64,000 bases of DNA from Kamptonema formosum PCC 10802 (GCF_000332335.1 NZ_KB235949.1:421734-485733); one strand, 5' to 3'. Shown: positions 52,291 to 61,737, counted from the stretch's first letter. Notes: generated from the letters alone by a model not told the origin. Made by a program: numbers and translations.

Positions 52291-53862
52291 GTGATAGAGG
52301 TAGAAGTCCATAACTCATTGCGCACTTTCTTGCGCTCAGCCGGCGAGCCAATGTGGCCACACCATTTGACGATGGCGCGGCTGGTGGCGAGGGCGTTGCG
52401 GCTGGAGCGCAGCGCCCTGATGCAGACCGGCGTTTCGCCAACAGCAGCCGGCGGGCGATACCGGCTGAGCTATTTGATGCCCCTGCTGATGTGGCCAAAC
52501 CGGGCGGTGCTGGTGGCGGCTGAGGAGGTGCAGCAGCGCGTGCTCAATGTGGAAATTCCCCAGCTGCAGCAGTGGCTTGACAAGCCCAAGGCCATCCGCA
52601 CCGGCTCGCGCTGGCCTTCGGAGGGGTTCCAGGGGCTGCTGCTGACGACCCCGGAAGCTTGGCTGAAAGACCGGCTCGAAGGTGGGGGCGGGTTTCCAGC
52701 TGGGGTGGTGACGGTGGTGGATGGCGCGGACGATCTGGAGGAGTGGGCGGAACGCCTGCTCAGTGCCGGCATTCACCCGGGGGACTGGAATGAGCTGATG
52801 CTGGCCCGCCCGGACCGGGCGGAGGCGATCAGGGACGCCCGCGTGCGCCTGACGCGGGCGGTGTTCCAGCATCCCGCCAATCCTTATGAGTGCTGTTTGA
52901 TGGAGGCTGAGGAGCGAGAGATTTTGACCGGCCTTTTTCGGGCCCTGCAGCCGAGTTCATCAGCGCAGACAGAGGGTGGGCCGGAACTCCGCCCGGACAG
53001 CAGTTGGGGCCTGCCGGCTGCCTGGTGCGGCTTCTGGCAGCGCTGGCAAACCAATGGCCAGCTGCTGTGGGCGGAAATCGCTCGCCGCCAGGGGCTGTTT
53101 TCTCTGTTCTGCAGTCCGGTGGAGGTGGCTGAGGCGCTCAGCCCCGTGTGGCAACAGCAGCCGGTGGTGCTGATTGGCGCGGCAATGGATTTGGAGGTGG
53201 GGGCTCCGATTTACCGCCAGCGGCTGGGTCTCGGAGAGCTAACCTGCCTGAAGTTCTCGCCGGCGAGGCAAAATGAGTTAATTCAGCTGTATTTGCCCGA
53301 CCGGCTGCCTTTGCCCAATACGCCGCAGTTTCAAGAGGCCCTGATGCGGGAGTTTCGGGCGCTGCTGGGTGCCGGCGATGCGGAAGCTGGACTGACGGTT
53401 CTGATTGTGGGGGATGTGCCGCTCAAGGCTCGCGCCGGTGCGGCTCTGGCGGCTGAGTTTGGCTCGCGGGTTCAGGTGGAGAGGACCTGTCTGGATGACC
53501 GGGGGATTTTGGTGACCGGCTGGGAGTTTTGGCTGGCGAATCAGGGGGTGCTGCCGGCACCGCACTTGCTGGCGATCGCCACGCTGCCGGTGCCCTCTCT
53601 GGAAAACCCTCTGGTTGCCGGTCGGGTGGCGCACTACAAGCAGCAGCGCCTGGACTGGTTTCGCCTGTACCTGCTGCCCAAGGCTTTGAGCACGCTGCAG
53701 CTGGCCATCAGGCCGGTGCGGGACTGCCAGGGCGTGGTAGCCCTCTTCGACAGCCGCGTCCTGCACCGCAGCTATGGCCATCAAGTCCTGGCCGCCCTCA
53801 GCCCCCTGGCCCGCACTGACTATCTCGATCCCAGCTGGTTTGCCCAACCCGACCGCTCATAG
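52291..53862 (+). CDS. Cyanobacterial ATP-dependent DNA helicase-like protein
   Basis: About 523 residues from GTG 52291 (IEVEVHNSLRTFLRS), where protein-like conservation begins; a TTG at 52189 in the same frame has no ribosome site. Blocks: WPHHLTMARLVARALRL, SALMQTG, YRLSYLMPLLMWPNRAVLVA, QGLLLTTPEAWL, TVVDGADDLEEWAERLL (DEAH-like box replaced by DGAD), and a C-terminal half with VTGWEFW and VLHRSYGHQVLAAL. It resembles the DinG-like helicases annotated in cyanobacteria. The nucleotide-binding motifs are weak: no classical GxGKT is seen, so activity is uncertain. A terminator follows. Confidence 0.7.
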   Translation: MIEVEVHNSLRTFLRSAGEPMWPHHLTMARLVARALRLERSALMQTGVSPTAAGGRYRLSYLMPLLMWPNRAVLVAAEEVQQRVLNVEIPQLQQWLDKPKAIRTGSRWPSEGFQGLLLTTPEAWLKDRLEGGGGFPAGVVTVVDGADDLEEWAERLLSAGIHPGDWNELMLARPDRAEAIRDARVRLTRAVFQHPANPYECCLMEAEEREILTGLFRALQPSSSAQTEGGPELRPDSSWGLPAAWCGFWQRWQTNGQLLWAEIARRQGLFSLFCSPVEVAEALSPVWQQQPVVLIGAAMDLEVGAPIYRQRLGLGELTCLKFSPARQNELIQLYLPDRLPLPNTPQFQEALMREFRALLGAGDAEAGLTVLIVGDVPLKARAGAALAAEFGSRVQVERTCLDDRGILVTGWEFWLANQGVLPAPHLLAIATLPVPSLENPLVAGRVAHYKQQRLDWFRLYLLPKALSTLQLAIRPVRDCQGVVALFDSRVLHRSYGHQVLAALSPLARTDYLDPSWFAQPDRS

Positions 53863-53919
53863 AGACTGGCAGGAAATCTGTTTGTATAATTGTTCTATAC
53901 GTTGGCGGCAAACTCATGA

Positions 53920-53945
53920 AAATGGCTGCTGCCATTTATTTTTTT
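53920..53945 (+). terminator. Rho-independent terminator after the helicase
   Basis: AAATGGC-TGCT-GCCATTT, seven-base stem with four-base loop, followed by ATTTTTTT. About 58 bases after the stop codon at 53862. Confidence 0.8.
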
Positions 53946-54082
53946 ATGGAATTAATCTAACAGATGGGTGAGGGCGGATCGGAGTGGCCCTGAGGGAAAG
54001 CTGTAATTTTGTTAAGAAACTGAGCGATCGGAGAAAGGCAAGCGCTATCATCTATCTGACAGTAAACAGGCTCACTAAAGTT

Positions 54083-54295
54083 ATGGGTGAATCCAAGCGC
54101 CGCAAAACTGCCCTCGGGGACAAATACGGCCAAGAACCAACTATCCTTCCCTGGCTGCCGGTCAGCAAAAGGCAAGCTGACGAGTTCATGAAATGGACGA
54201 CTCGCGGAACCTGGATCGGCATTGGGGTGCTGATTGTAACGTGGGTAACAGTGGTCTTCATCGGTCCAGGGCTGGGCTGGTGGCACATGAACTAG
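54083..54295 (+). CDS. DUF2839 family small membrane protein
   Basis: 70 residues from ATG 54083 (MGESKRRKTALGDKYGQE), the known family start; the frame reaches further upstream but without conservation. Conserved blocks: EPTILPWLPVSKRQADEFMKWTTRG and one membrane helix (~45-65, WIGIGVLIVTWVTVVFIGPG), ending GWW. The family is cyanobacterial and of unknown role. It is a single gene. Confidence 0.85.
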   Translation: MGESKRRKTALGDKYGQEPTILPWLPVSKRQADEFMKWTTRGTWIGIGVLIVTWVTVVFIGPGLGWWHMN

Positions 54296-54951
54296 AGCTG
54301 TCGGCCTGACACGCTAGCCAGCAGAAGACCTATATAAATTCTAAATACATCTGATAACAAAGTCTAAACAAATTAGGTCAGCTTGGGGAGTTCATTGCGG
54401 CCAGCGAGTGAGAGAGCTTGACTCAAGCCGATCCTAATTTTTTTATCGGTCAGAGCGGTCTGCTTCCAGAGATTTTATAGATGGAACTCTATCTGAGCGG
54501 CTGGAGTCGGGAGAACAGAGAGATTGAGCTGATAATTGTTATTCCTGATACTTTGACGTCAGGGACGGTCAGTTAAGCTGATGCAAGGATCAGCCAATCG
54601 TCAGACAGCCGGCAGGCTGTCAATCTACCTAGAGGAGGAACCTGTAGCTCAGCCACGCACATTAGAACTGCAGTATCCGGATAAATTTTCCGGTAGGGTG
54701 AGGGAGTTGAGGGAAGTAAACAGTCAAAAGTTACACCCGCCAGAGGCCAAAGTCGCAAGGGTTCCCTTTTGCCTTGCGCCAAACGCCCCGACTGCTCCAG
54801 GCTCCGAGGGATATGCTCTGGGAAAGTCCCGCACTCAGCTTTCAGGTTTCCGGGGGTCACGATCAGCGAGGAGGTTCCACGAGCCTGCTGAATTCTTAAG
54901 AAAATATAAAATGCACCTTAAAATCGTAGGTGTGGTGATAGGAGGACAACC
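54296..54951. other. Intergenic region
   Basis: 655 bases with no strongly supported gene. A 31-codon frame (ATG 54481 to TAA 54574; MELYLSGWSRENREIELIIV) looks protein-like but has no ribosome site. No dispersed repeat of the main families is present. AT-rich TATATAAATTCTAAATACAT near 54330 might contain promoter elements. Confidence 0.35.
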
Positions 54952-55296
54952 GTGTTTCTCAGACTTGCAGAACAACACAGACAATTCGTCCAGGATTTAG
55001 TGATGAACCTTCAGGCCCTGGCCATCGTGCTGGAGCGGCGGGGCTATCTGGCATCGTGCTATACCTGCGGCGGTCAAATGAACAGTGCCTCTTTCATGGT
55101 GAGCCTCGCGGACAACCACCTGATCCGGTTTCTGGTGTCGGATTACGGCATAACCTGGACGGAGATGCGGGATGACCGGGAACTGATGAAGCTAGAAGGC
55201 GCTGAAGCGATCAGCCAGCTGCAGGAATTGGCCAATTTGGTGAAGTACCAGATCGCACCCGCTGAATGCTGCCCGCCCCTGGCTCAAAAGGTCTGA
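54952..55296 (+). CDS. Conserved small cyanobacterial-type protein, 114 residues
   Basis: GTG 54952 is fixed by AGGAGG six bases upstream, one of the best ribosome sites in the window. Sequence: LAEQHRQFVQDLVMNLQALA, VLERRGYLASCYTCGGQMNS, FMVSLADNHLIRFLVSDYGI, then a helix LEGAEAISQLQELANLVKY. A single CYTC motif could bind metal or be redox active. No named domain is recognised; soluble. Confidence 0.7.
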   Translation: MFLRLAEQHRQFVQDLVMNLQALAIVLERRGYLASCYTCGGQMNSASFMVSLADNHLIRFLVSDYGITWTEMRDDRELMKLEGAEAISQLQELANLVKYQIAPAECCPPLAQKV

Positions 55297-55592
55297 GGCG
55301 CGATTGCGATACGCTCTGCCCACCGGCGCTGCGCCGGGCTGGTGTCTTCTGTCTTAAGGGAGACGCCAGCCGGCTTGAGGTGGGCTGTGCGGTTCATTTC
55401 TATGCCGGAAGTGGTACTCTAGAAAATGGGGGCTTGAGCCGGCAATTGGAAGTGTCACCAGACTTTTGGGGCGACAGCTGCGCCCTCGCGCAGCAGCAAC
55501 GCGCTCGCCATCCGCGCTGTCAAGCCTCTCGAGAGCGTACTTGACGAGATACTGCTCTGTGCGGTGGGCTCAGAGCGCAGGAGGTTGAGCGA

Positions 55593-56480
55593 GTGTTGAT
55601 CAGTGCCCTGGAAGAAGCTGGATGGCAGCACCATTTTGTTGAGACAAACCGTATCCGCTTGCACTGCGTCACCCAAGGACAGGGTGAGCTGGTTATTTTG
55701 CTGCACGGATTTCCGGAGTTTTGGTATTCTTGGCGGTATCAAATCCCCGCTCTGGCGCGGCATTTCAAGGTTGTGGTGCCGGATCTGCGGGGTTACAATG
55801 ATTCCGACAAGCCCGCCAGTGGCTATGATTTGGACACACTGAGTGCGGATATTCGGGGTCTGATTTCCGGTTTGGGATATGTGAGAGCCAACATTGTGGG
55901 TCACGACTGGGGGGGAGCGATTGCGTGGCACCTAGCCCAGAAATTCCCCGAATATTTGCACCGGCTGGCCATTTTAAATGGGCCGCACCCGCAGCGGTTT
56001 TTGCAAGAACTGACAAATAATGCCGACCAGTTGCGCCGCAGCTGGTATGTGTTGGCGTTTCAGATCCCGGGGATACCTGAGTGGCTGATTCAGCAGAATT
56101 TGAGAGAATTTGTTAAGAATTTGTTTCGGCAAACTGCGATTCGCCAAGGAGCTTTTACTGCTGAGGCGAATAAGATATACCAGCAGGCGCTGGAAAAGCC
56201 AGGGGTGCTGGCGGCGGCGCTGAATTACTACCGGCAGCTGCTGTCGCCGCAGAATTGGCTGTCGCATTTGGGGCGAGATCCTGTGCCGGTAACGGTGCCG
56301 ACTTTGGTGCTGTGGGGGGAGGAAGATTTCTTGTGGAGTCAGAAACTCACGGAGGGGTTGGAAAAGTTGATTTCGGCTCCTTTTAAATTGAAGTTTATAC
56401 CTCAGTGCGGGCACTGGATTCAGCAGGAAGCTCCTGATACGGTGAATCGGGAATTGTTGAGTTTTCTGCGGCAATCTTGA
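55593..56480 (+). CDS. Alpha/beta hydrolase, epoxide hydrolase/haloacetate dehalogenase-like
   Basis: 295 residues. GTG 55593 with AGGAGG eight bases upstream. HGFPEFWYSWR (oxyanion HGxP), DLRGYNDSDKP, GHDWGGAIAWHLA with nucleophile Asp, a helical cap (~145-215), LWGEEDFLW and CGHWIQQE with catalytic His. Asp rather than Ser as nucleophile points to epoxide hydrolase or dehalogenase activity in the cytoplasm. The substrate is unknown. No metabolic neighbours; single gene. Confidence 0.88.
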   Translation: MLISALEEAGWQHHFVETNRIRLHCVTQGQGELVILLHGFPEFWYSWRYQIPALARHFKVVVPDLRGYNDSDKPASGYDLDTLSADIRGLISGLGYVRANIVGHDWGGAIAWHLAQKFPEYLHRLAILNGPHPQRFLQELTNNADQLRRSWYVLAFQIPGIPEWLIQQNLREFVKNLFRQTAIRQGAFTAEANKIYQQALEKPGVLAAALNYYRQLLSPQNWLSHLGRDPVPVTVPTLVLWGEEDFLWSQKLTEGLEKLISAPFKLKFIPQCGHWIQQEAPDTVNRELLSFLRQS

Positions 56481-56744
56481 GGTGCCGGTGGGTGCGGGCG
56501 AGTTGCCGGTGCCTGAGTTAGCGAATATGTAGAAACCGGGTTTCGCAGGAGTTACCCGGTTTCTGATTATTGTGCGGGGGAGATGCTAGTGCCGGTAAAT
56601 CTCCCGGTTGGTCGGTCAAAATTGTCGGAGAAACCCGATTTCTTGGACGAGGGGCGAGCGCTTCAAATCAAAAACCCGGTGTTTATATAACTGCCAAATA
56701 GCTTATTATAGATTTACAGTTGACTTAGCGTCGATATAAACTCT

Positions 56745-57023
56745 ATGCAATTTGAATGGGACAAAGCGAAGAGAGAGGAAAACATTATCAAACATCGGAT
56801 TGACTTCGCAGATGTTCCTCAGATGTTTGATGGCCCCATGCTAAGTGAGCTTGATAAGCGTACTGACTATGGGGAGGAGCGCTGGCTGGGTATCGGCTTT
56901 TTGCGAAATACTGTAGCGGTTATTGTTTGGACAGAAAGACAATATGATATAATTAGAATTATATCAGCACGAAGGGCTAACCGATATGAGCGCCAACGAT
57001 TTGAACAATACCTCTCGGACTGA
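56745..57023 (+). CDS. brnT: BrnT-type toxin
   Basis: 92 residues: MQFEWDKAKREENIIKHRID, FADVPQMFDG, GEERWLGIGFL, VIVWTERQYDIIRIISARRANRYERQRFE (in part). Matches BrnT (DUF4258-like/RelE-fold ribonuclease), including the N-terminal EWDxxKxxxNxxKHxI pattern and the C-terminal RIISARxAxxxER. Its reading frame overlaps the following brnA by 38 bases, the usual arrangement. Growth inhibition by mRNA cleavage is known for the family. Confidence 0.92.
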   Translation: MQFEWDKAKREENIIKHRIDFADVPQMFDGPMLSELDKRTDYGEERWLGIGFLRNTVAVIVWTERQYDIIRIISARRANRYERQRFEQYLSD

Positions 57024-57249
57024 TTGGGCTGCACTAGAGGCGATGAATGATGAGGAAATCGATTACTCTGATATTCCCCCTCTGACGGAAGAGTTTTTTG
57101 AGAATGCTACTCTGAGAATACCAGCAGCCCAAGCTAGTAACTTGATTCAGCTAGATGCTGATGTGATGGCATGGTTTCGAGAGCAAGGTGCGGAGTATAG
57201 AAGCGCGATTAATTTGGTGTTGCGGCGTTATATAGAGAGTAGGAGATAG
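56986..57249 (+). CDS. brnA: BrnA-type antitoxin
   Basis: 87 residues. ATG 56986 lies inside brnT, with AGCACGAAGGGC upstream. C-terminal ribbon-helix-helix-like part: LIQLDADVMAWFREQGAEYRSA and INLVLRRYIESRR. BrnA proteins neutralise BrnT and bind the operon promoter to repress it. The middle (EIDYSDIPPLTEEFFENATL) is the typical toxin-binding section. Confidence 0.9.
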   Translation: MSANDLNNTSRTDWAALEAMNDEEIDYSDIPPLTEEFFENATLRIPAAQASNLIQLDADVMAWFREQGAEYRSAINLVLRRYIESRR

Positions 57250-57264
57250 CTGGGGAACAGAAAC

Positions 57265-57312
57265 CGGGAAGTTTCAGAAACCGGGTTTCTTAGAGAAAGC
57301 CGGTTTCTTTGC
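57265..57312. repeat. Cluster of GAAACCGGG palindromes
   Basis: AGAAACCGGGAAGTTTCAG, then AGAAACCGGGTTTCTTAG and AGAAAGCCGGTTTCTT; a further copy lies at ~57329. Family-2 palindromes, possibly terminators for brnTA. Confidence 0.65.
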
Positions 57313-57470
57313 AGTCGTGTGGGGGGTGAGAAACCGGGTTTATTACCCAAATCTCGGTTAGGATGCAAAGGGATATCCCTCTAGGGTGCTTTCCGGAGAA
57401 ACGCACTCTACGAATTCCTGATGGCTCTCAGCCCCTTTCGTTAATTGTGACATAACTATAATTCAAGAAT

Positions 57471-59249
57471 ATGTTACAATTTTTGAAAGCCCTCACCGGC
57501 AGGGGTGGGGTACGCCGCCGCACCGGCAGCAAGAGGCGGTCGCTTTGGCTGCTGGCTGCTCTGTCCCTGACACCGGCACTGCTGGGGACTCCCGCCACAG
57601 CGCAAAGCAGATTTACCGATATGCGAGGGCACTGGGCGCAACCTTGTATTGAACAGCTCACCAGTCAACAGGTACTCGCCGGCTACCCGGATGGCCGGTT
57701 TCGCCCCAATTCGCCGGTGAAAAGAGCGGAATTTGCGGCGATGATTCGGAAAGCTTTCCCCTTTGCCACGACGGTGCGCCCAGCAATTTTCTTTCGCGAT
57801 GTCTCTCAGAGAAACTGGGCTTTCTCTGCGATCCGGCAAGCCTATCAAACCGGCTTCCTTTCTGGCTATCCGGGGCAGGTGTTCCAGCCCAATCAAAACA
57901 TTTCCCGCGTGCAAGTTTTGGTGGCTTTGACGAGTGGGATGAATTACGGTTCGGGAGGGTTTTCCTCTCTCGATTTAATGACACTCTTTAACGATGCGGC
58001 GCAGATTCCGGACTATGCTGTGAGTGCGGTGGCGGCTGCTGCGGAAAACCGGCTCGTCGTCAATTACCCCAATGTGGAGTTGCTCAGACCAAATCAGCAA
58101 GCTACGCGAGCTGAGGTGGCAACTTTTTTGTGTCAAGCTTTGCTGGGAGACAGTTCGCCGGTGCCGGCGGAGTATGTCGCGCAGTCGCAGGAAGAAGTGC
58201 CGGTGAACTCGTGGGAGAATTCCCAGTTGCTGCGCACGCTGCGGGTAGATCGCGAGCTTTATAATAGCGGTAACACTACAATTCAGGCTGTGGCAATTAG
58301 CCCCGACGGCACAACGCTGGCGATTAGCAGCCACAATTACGAGCGTGCGGCGGGCGAGGGAAAAACTCACCTGACGCTGTGGAATTTGCAAACTGGAAAA
58401 ATGCGGCGAACTCTGTTGCGGGGAACGGCTGCTGAGTCTTTTGGGGCGTCGGATCAAGAGCCACAAAACAGCCTCACCGGCACTTTCGCTCGCGCCATTG
58501 CCTTCAGTCCCGACGGTCAGATGGTTGCTGCCGGTTTGTCGGACAAAACTGTTAAAGTTTGGGAGGTGGAAACCGGCACGGAAATCTACACCTTCACTGG
58601 GCACCTCTACGGCGTTCACGCTGTTGCCTTCAGTCCGGATGGGCAAACTTTGGCGAGCGGAAGTTCCGACAGCACTGTTAAGGTGTGGGATCTGTATTCC
58701 GGTCGTCTCATCCGCACGCTTACGGGGCATTCAGGGAGAGTTACAGCTTTGGCTTTCAGTCCGGACAGCACTACTTTAGCTAGCGGTTCTTCGGATAAGA
58801 CGATTAACCTGTGGGATTTTGGAAATGGCAGGTTAATTCGCCGGCTGAATAATGGTGGGGGCGTGGGTACTCTTACTTTTGCTGCCAATGGGCAACGGCT
58901 TGCTAGCACCTGCGATTATACCTGCTTTACGCAGTCATCTAATTCGGGGAATATCCAGGGAGTTAAACTGTGGGATTGGCGAACCGGCAGAGCGATTTCC
59001 CTGAATGCCGGTGCTGCTTATCAGCGTGCTTGGGTGACATCTATAAGCTCTGATTTGCAGACTGTTGCCGGCTATGTTTATATTCAGCCACCGGGAGGTA
59101 CGGGGAGGAATCAAGTCGTGCTCTGGGATATGTCAACGGGACGAACCCTTCGCACTCTTGAGCCGGCGGCGTGGCCTATTACTTTCAGCCCTGATGGCCA
59201 GCTGTTTGTCAGCACTGTGACCGGCAGTGGCGTGCAGGTTTGGCGGTAA
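57471..59249 (+). CDS. Exported SLH-domain/WD40-repeat protein
   Basis: 592 residues. Signal peptide: basic head (~10-25) then LWLLAALSLTPALLGTPATAQS. Three SLH domains (~46-105, 108-165, 170-225): FTDMRGHWAQPCIEQLTSQQ, AGYPDGRFRPNSPVKRAEFA and equivalents. Then WD40 blades (~255-592), for example IAFSPDGQMVAAGLSDKTVK, VAFSPDGQTLASGSSDSTVK, LAFSPDSTTLASGSSDKTIN. SLH domains bind cell-wall polymers; the propeller would display a protein-binding surface in the periplasm. SLH fused to WD40 is unusual outside cyanobacteria. ATG follows AATAT with no strong ribosome site. Confidence 0.92.
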   Translation: MLQFLKALTGRGGVRRRTGSKRRSLWLLAALSLTPALLGTPATAQSRFTDMRGHWAQPCIEQLTSQQVLAGYPDGRFRPNSPVKRAEFAAMIRKAFPFATTVRPAIFFRDVSQRNWAFSAIRQAYQTGFLSGYPGQVFQPNQNISRVQVLVALTSGMNYGSGGFSSLDLMTLFNDAAQIPDYAVSAVAAAAENRLVVNYPNVELLRPNQQATRAEVATFLCQALLGDSSPVPAEYVAQSQEEVPVNSWENSQLLRTLRVDRELYNSGNTTIQAVAISPDGTTLAISSHNYERAAGEGKTHLTLWNLQTGKMRRTLLRGTAAESFGASDQEPQNSLTGTFARAIAFSPDGQMVAAGLSDKTVKVWEVETGTEIYTFTGHLYGVHAVAFSPDGQTLASGSSDSTVKVWDLYSGRLIRTLTGHSGRVTALAFSPDSTTLASGSSDKTINLWDFGNGRLIRRLNNGGGVGTLTFAANGQRLASTCDYTCFTQSSNSGNIQGVKLWDWRTGRAISLNAGAAYQRAWVTSISSDLQTVAGYVYIQPPGGTGRNQVVLWDMSTGRTLRTLEPAAWPITFSPDGQLFVSTVTGSGVQVWR

Positions 59250-59282
59250 TATTAATTTGGGATTTTTTCCCCTCGTTACCCT

Positions 59283-59307
59283 CGTTCCCAGGCTCTGCCT
59301 GGGAACG
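59283..59307. terminator. Family-3 hairpin after the SLH-WD40 gene
   Basis: CGTTCCCAGGC-TCT-GCCTGGGAACG, 11-base perfect stem, followed by a GGAGGCTCTGCCTCC hairpin to 59330. It is a dispersed repeat that can also terminate transcription. Confidence 0.6.
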
Positions 59308-59391
59308 CCGCTTTGGAGGCTCTGCCTCCTTAAGTAGCAACTTGAGTTATATTTAATCCTGTCCACCTAGATACTTCTAAGTTGCGATAAC

Positions 59392-60663
59392 ATGTTCTAC
59401 CCGCGCAAATGGCAGCTAGGATTTGCTTTCTTGGCTGCCTTGACTGTAACAATTGTTTTGCTTCTATCTCCCGCCTTCGCGGAGAGGAAATTCCCGTCTG
59501 GAGCGCCGGTGCTGTCACAGGTGCCTGCCATTCAGTCAAAAGAGATCCGGGGGGTTTGGCTGACTAATATTGACAGTGACGCGCTGTTTTCCAGCCGGGG
59601 CGTCGCCCGGTCAATTCAGCGGCTGTCTCAGATGAATTTTAACACGGTCTATCCCACAATTTGGAATTGGGGGTATACACTTTATCCTAGCAAAGTTGCG
59701 GAACGAGTTACCGGGCGTGCGGTGCGTCTCGTAACGCCGGCAGACAGCTCTCTCGACCCAGATTTAGGGGTGCGCGGGCGAGATATGCTGAAAGAAGTGA
59801 TTGAGCAGGGGCACAAACGAGGGATGGCTGTTATTCCTTGGTTTGAGTTTGGGTTTATGGCACCGGCAGATTCGGAATTAGCGCTGCGCCACCCGGATTG
59901 GCTGACGAGCCGGCGCGACGGTTCCAAGATTTGGAAGGAAGGCTCTGACGAGCGAGTGTGGCTGAATCCTTTTCACCCAGAAGTGCAGCAGTTTGTGCTA
60001 GATTTAATTATGGAGGTTGTCAGCAAGTATGATGTGGATGGAATTCAGTTTGATGACCATTTCGCGCTGCCGGTGGAATTCGGCTATGACAAGCTGACGG
60101 TTGGGATGTACCAGGAGGAAATTAAGCAGCCTCCGTCGGATAACTTCCAAGAAACGTTCTGGGTGCGCTGGCGAGCGGACAAGCTGAATGAGTTCATGGA
60201 GCGGGTTTTTCGGGCGGTGAAGGCGCAAAAGCCTAACTGCATTATTTCTGTGTCTCCGAACCCGCTGCATTTCTCGCTACCGGCTCATTTGCAGGACTGG
60301 TTTACCTGGGAGAGACGGGGTTTTGCGGAAGAGATTGTTTTGCAGGTGTATCGCAATGATTTGAAGCGGTTTAGTAAGGAATTGGAGCGTGCGGAAGTGG
60401 ATCTGGCGAAGAGTCACATCCCTGTGGGTATTGGGATTTTGACGGGGTTGAAGGGTCGGTCTATACCTCTATCACAGATTGAGGAGCAAGTCAAGGCTGT
60501 TCGGGAGCGGGGGTTGGCTGGGGTGTCGTTCTTTTTCTACGAAAGTTTGTCGAGTTGGGCGACGGAGACGCCGGCGGATCGGGAGGCTGCGTTTAAGGGA
60601 ATGTTTTCGGTGCCGGTGGGACGACCTAATGTTTTGCAGGGGTGGAAACCGGCAAATAGTTAA
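59392..60663 (+). CDS. Glycosyl hydrolase-like 10 (GHL10/DUF187) exported protein
   Basis: 423 residues. Signal peptide or N-terminal anchor (LGFAFLAALTVTIVLLLSPAFA). GHL10 (TIM barrel) begins at EIRGVWLTNIDSDALFSSRG, with NTVYPTIWNWGYTLYP, RGMAVIPWFEFGFMAP, DGIQFDDHFALP and ISVSPNPLHFSLPAHLQDW. By family it acts on cell-surface or cell-wall glycans; the exact substrate is not known. Acidic residues of DGIQFDDHF and EFGF are candidate catalytic positions. It lies after the SLH-WD40 gene in the same direction, but repeats and a hairpin separate them. Confidence 0.9.
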   Translation: MFYPRKWQLGFAFLAALTVTIVLLLSPAFAERKFPSGAPVLSQVPAIQSKEIRGVWLTNIDSDALFSSRGVARSIQRLSQMNFNTVYPTIWNWGYTLYPSKVAERVTGRAVRLVTPADSSLDPDLGVRGRDMLKEVIEQGHKRGMAVIPWFEFGFMAPADSELALRHPDWLTSRRDGSKIWKEGSDERVWLNPFHPEVQQFVLDLIMEVVSKYDVDGIQFDDHFALPVEFGYDKLTVGMYQEEIKQPPSDNFQETFWVRWRADKLNEFMERVFRAVKAQKPNCIISVSPNPLHFSLPAHLQDWFTWERRGFAEEIVLQVYRNDLKRFSKELERAEVDLAKSHIPVGIGILTGLKGRSIPLSQIEEQVKAVRERGLAGVSFFFYESLSSWATETPADREAAFKGMFSVPVGRPNVLQGWKPANS

Positions 60664-61190
60664 AGAGTATCAGGTAGGGGCATCGCGCTAAAGCTAAGAT
60701 CCCCGGCGATTGGAAATCGCGGCTACACAAACTTGCGTCCGCCTTCGCGGACTTTTTAGAGCATTTGTAGGGTGCGTTAGCGAAGCGTAACCCACCCTTT
60801 TTAGAATGCGAGGGCATCGCGCTAAAGCTCCCGGGCGATTGGAAAGATGGTGTTGGAGAATTGATAGGGGGTTTTACCCCACCCCCAACCCCTCCCCGTT
60901 CACGGGGAGGGGAGCTTTCTGGCAGGCAAAGTCCCCCCTTTCCTTGTCTTTCCTGGAAAAAAAAACCGCGCAGATTGTGAGAGTCTCCCTCTATTCTTTA
61001 GCCCGCGAAGGCGGGCTTCGTCAACTTTCGTCCGCCTTCGCGGACTTTTTAGAGCATTTGTAGCGTTAGCGAAGCTAACCCACCCTACTTTTCTAAGATT
61101 CCCGGCGATTGGAAATCGCGGCTACACAAACTTTCGTCCGCCTTCGCGGACTTTTTAGAGCATTTGTAGCGTTAGCGAAGCTAACGCACC
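60664..61190. other. Repeat cluster between convergent genes
   Basis: No gene. Three related copies of a ~95-base unit containing CGTCCGCCTTCGCGGACTTT, TAGAGCATTTGTAG and CGTTAGCGAAGC-TAAC occur at about 60730-60800, 61028-61090 and 61134-61198; the first and third also have CCCGGCGATTGGAAATCGCG. Each holds a GTCCGC-CTTC-GCGGAC hairpin. Between them is the CCCCACCCCC/GGGGAGGGG element (60876-60913). Confidence 0.75.
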
Positions 61191-61577
61191 CTACTTTTCG
61201 TAGATTTCTAGGGGTAAGCCGTCTGGATCTTTAAAGAAGGTGAAGCGTTTGCCGGTGAGTTCGTCGATTCTGATATCTTCCACCGGCACGCCTTTGGATT
61301 GCAAGTCGGCGACAGCTTCGTCGATGTCCTCGACTTCAAAGGCTAAATGCCTCAATCCGCACGCTTCCGGGCGATTAGGTCTTTCAGGGGGGTTGGGAAA
61401 GGAAAACAGCTCAATTTGGTCGCCGGTGCCGGCTCGCAAATCCAGTTTGTAGGAGTTTCTCGCTTCCCGAAAGGTTTCCTCGATGATGGAAAAGCCCAAG
61501 ATGTCTGTATAGAATTTCTTGGATTTTTCGTAATCGGAGCAGATGATGGCTACATGATGGATGCCGGTTGTTTTCAT
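61191..61577 (-). CDS. VOC-family protein, YaeR/GloA2-like
   Basis: 128 residues. MKTTGIHHVAIICSDYEKSK, FREARNSYKLDLRAG, ELFSFPNPPERPNRPEACGL, RHLAFEVEDIDEAV, KRFTFFKDPDGLPLEIYE. Metal ligands His8, Glu (QIELF), His (LRHLAF) and Glu (LEIYE) are in place. The close match in these blocks to E. coli YaeR, as I remember it, suggests the same family; the physiological substrate is unclear. Its start follows CAACCGGCATC without a strong ribosome site. Single gene. Confidence 0.9.
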   Translation of the reverse strand: MKTTGIHHVAIICSDYEKSKKFYTDILGFSIIEETFREARNSYKLDLRAGTGDQIELFSFPNPPERPNRPEACGLRHLAFEVEDIDEAVADLQSKGVPVEDIRIDELTGKRFTFFKDPDGLPLEIYEK

Positions 61578-61737
61578 AGGGGACAGGACAGGCTACAGCT
61601 ATTATTATAAACGATGATAGCAGTTAGGGAATTAGCGTGTGGTGGGGGCGGGTTTATGAAGATTCTGCGCTGTGTCCGAAAGATTTCGGGTGAACCCGCC
61701 CCTACAAGAGGGTGGGGCGGGGTTGCACCGTTTACCT

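Noticed and set aside
54581..55000. 139-codon frame overlapping the start of the gene at 54952
   Set aside because: The gene at 54952 has an excellent ribosome site; the overlapping frame has none and no recognisable features.
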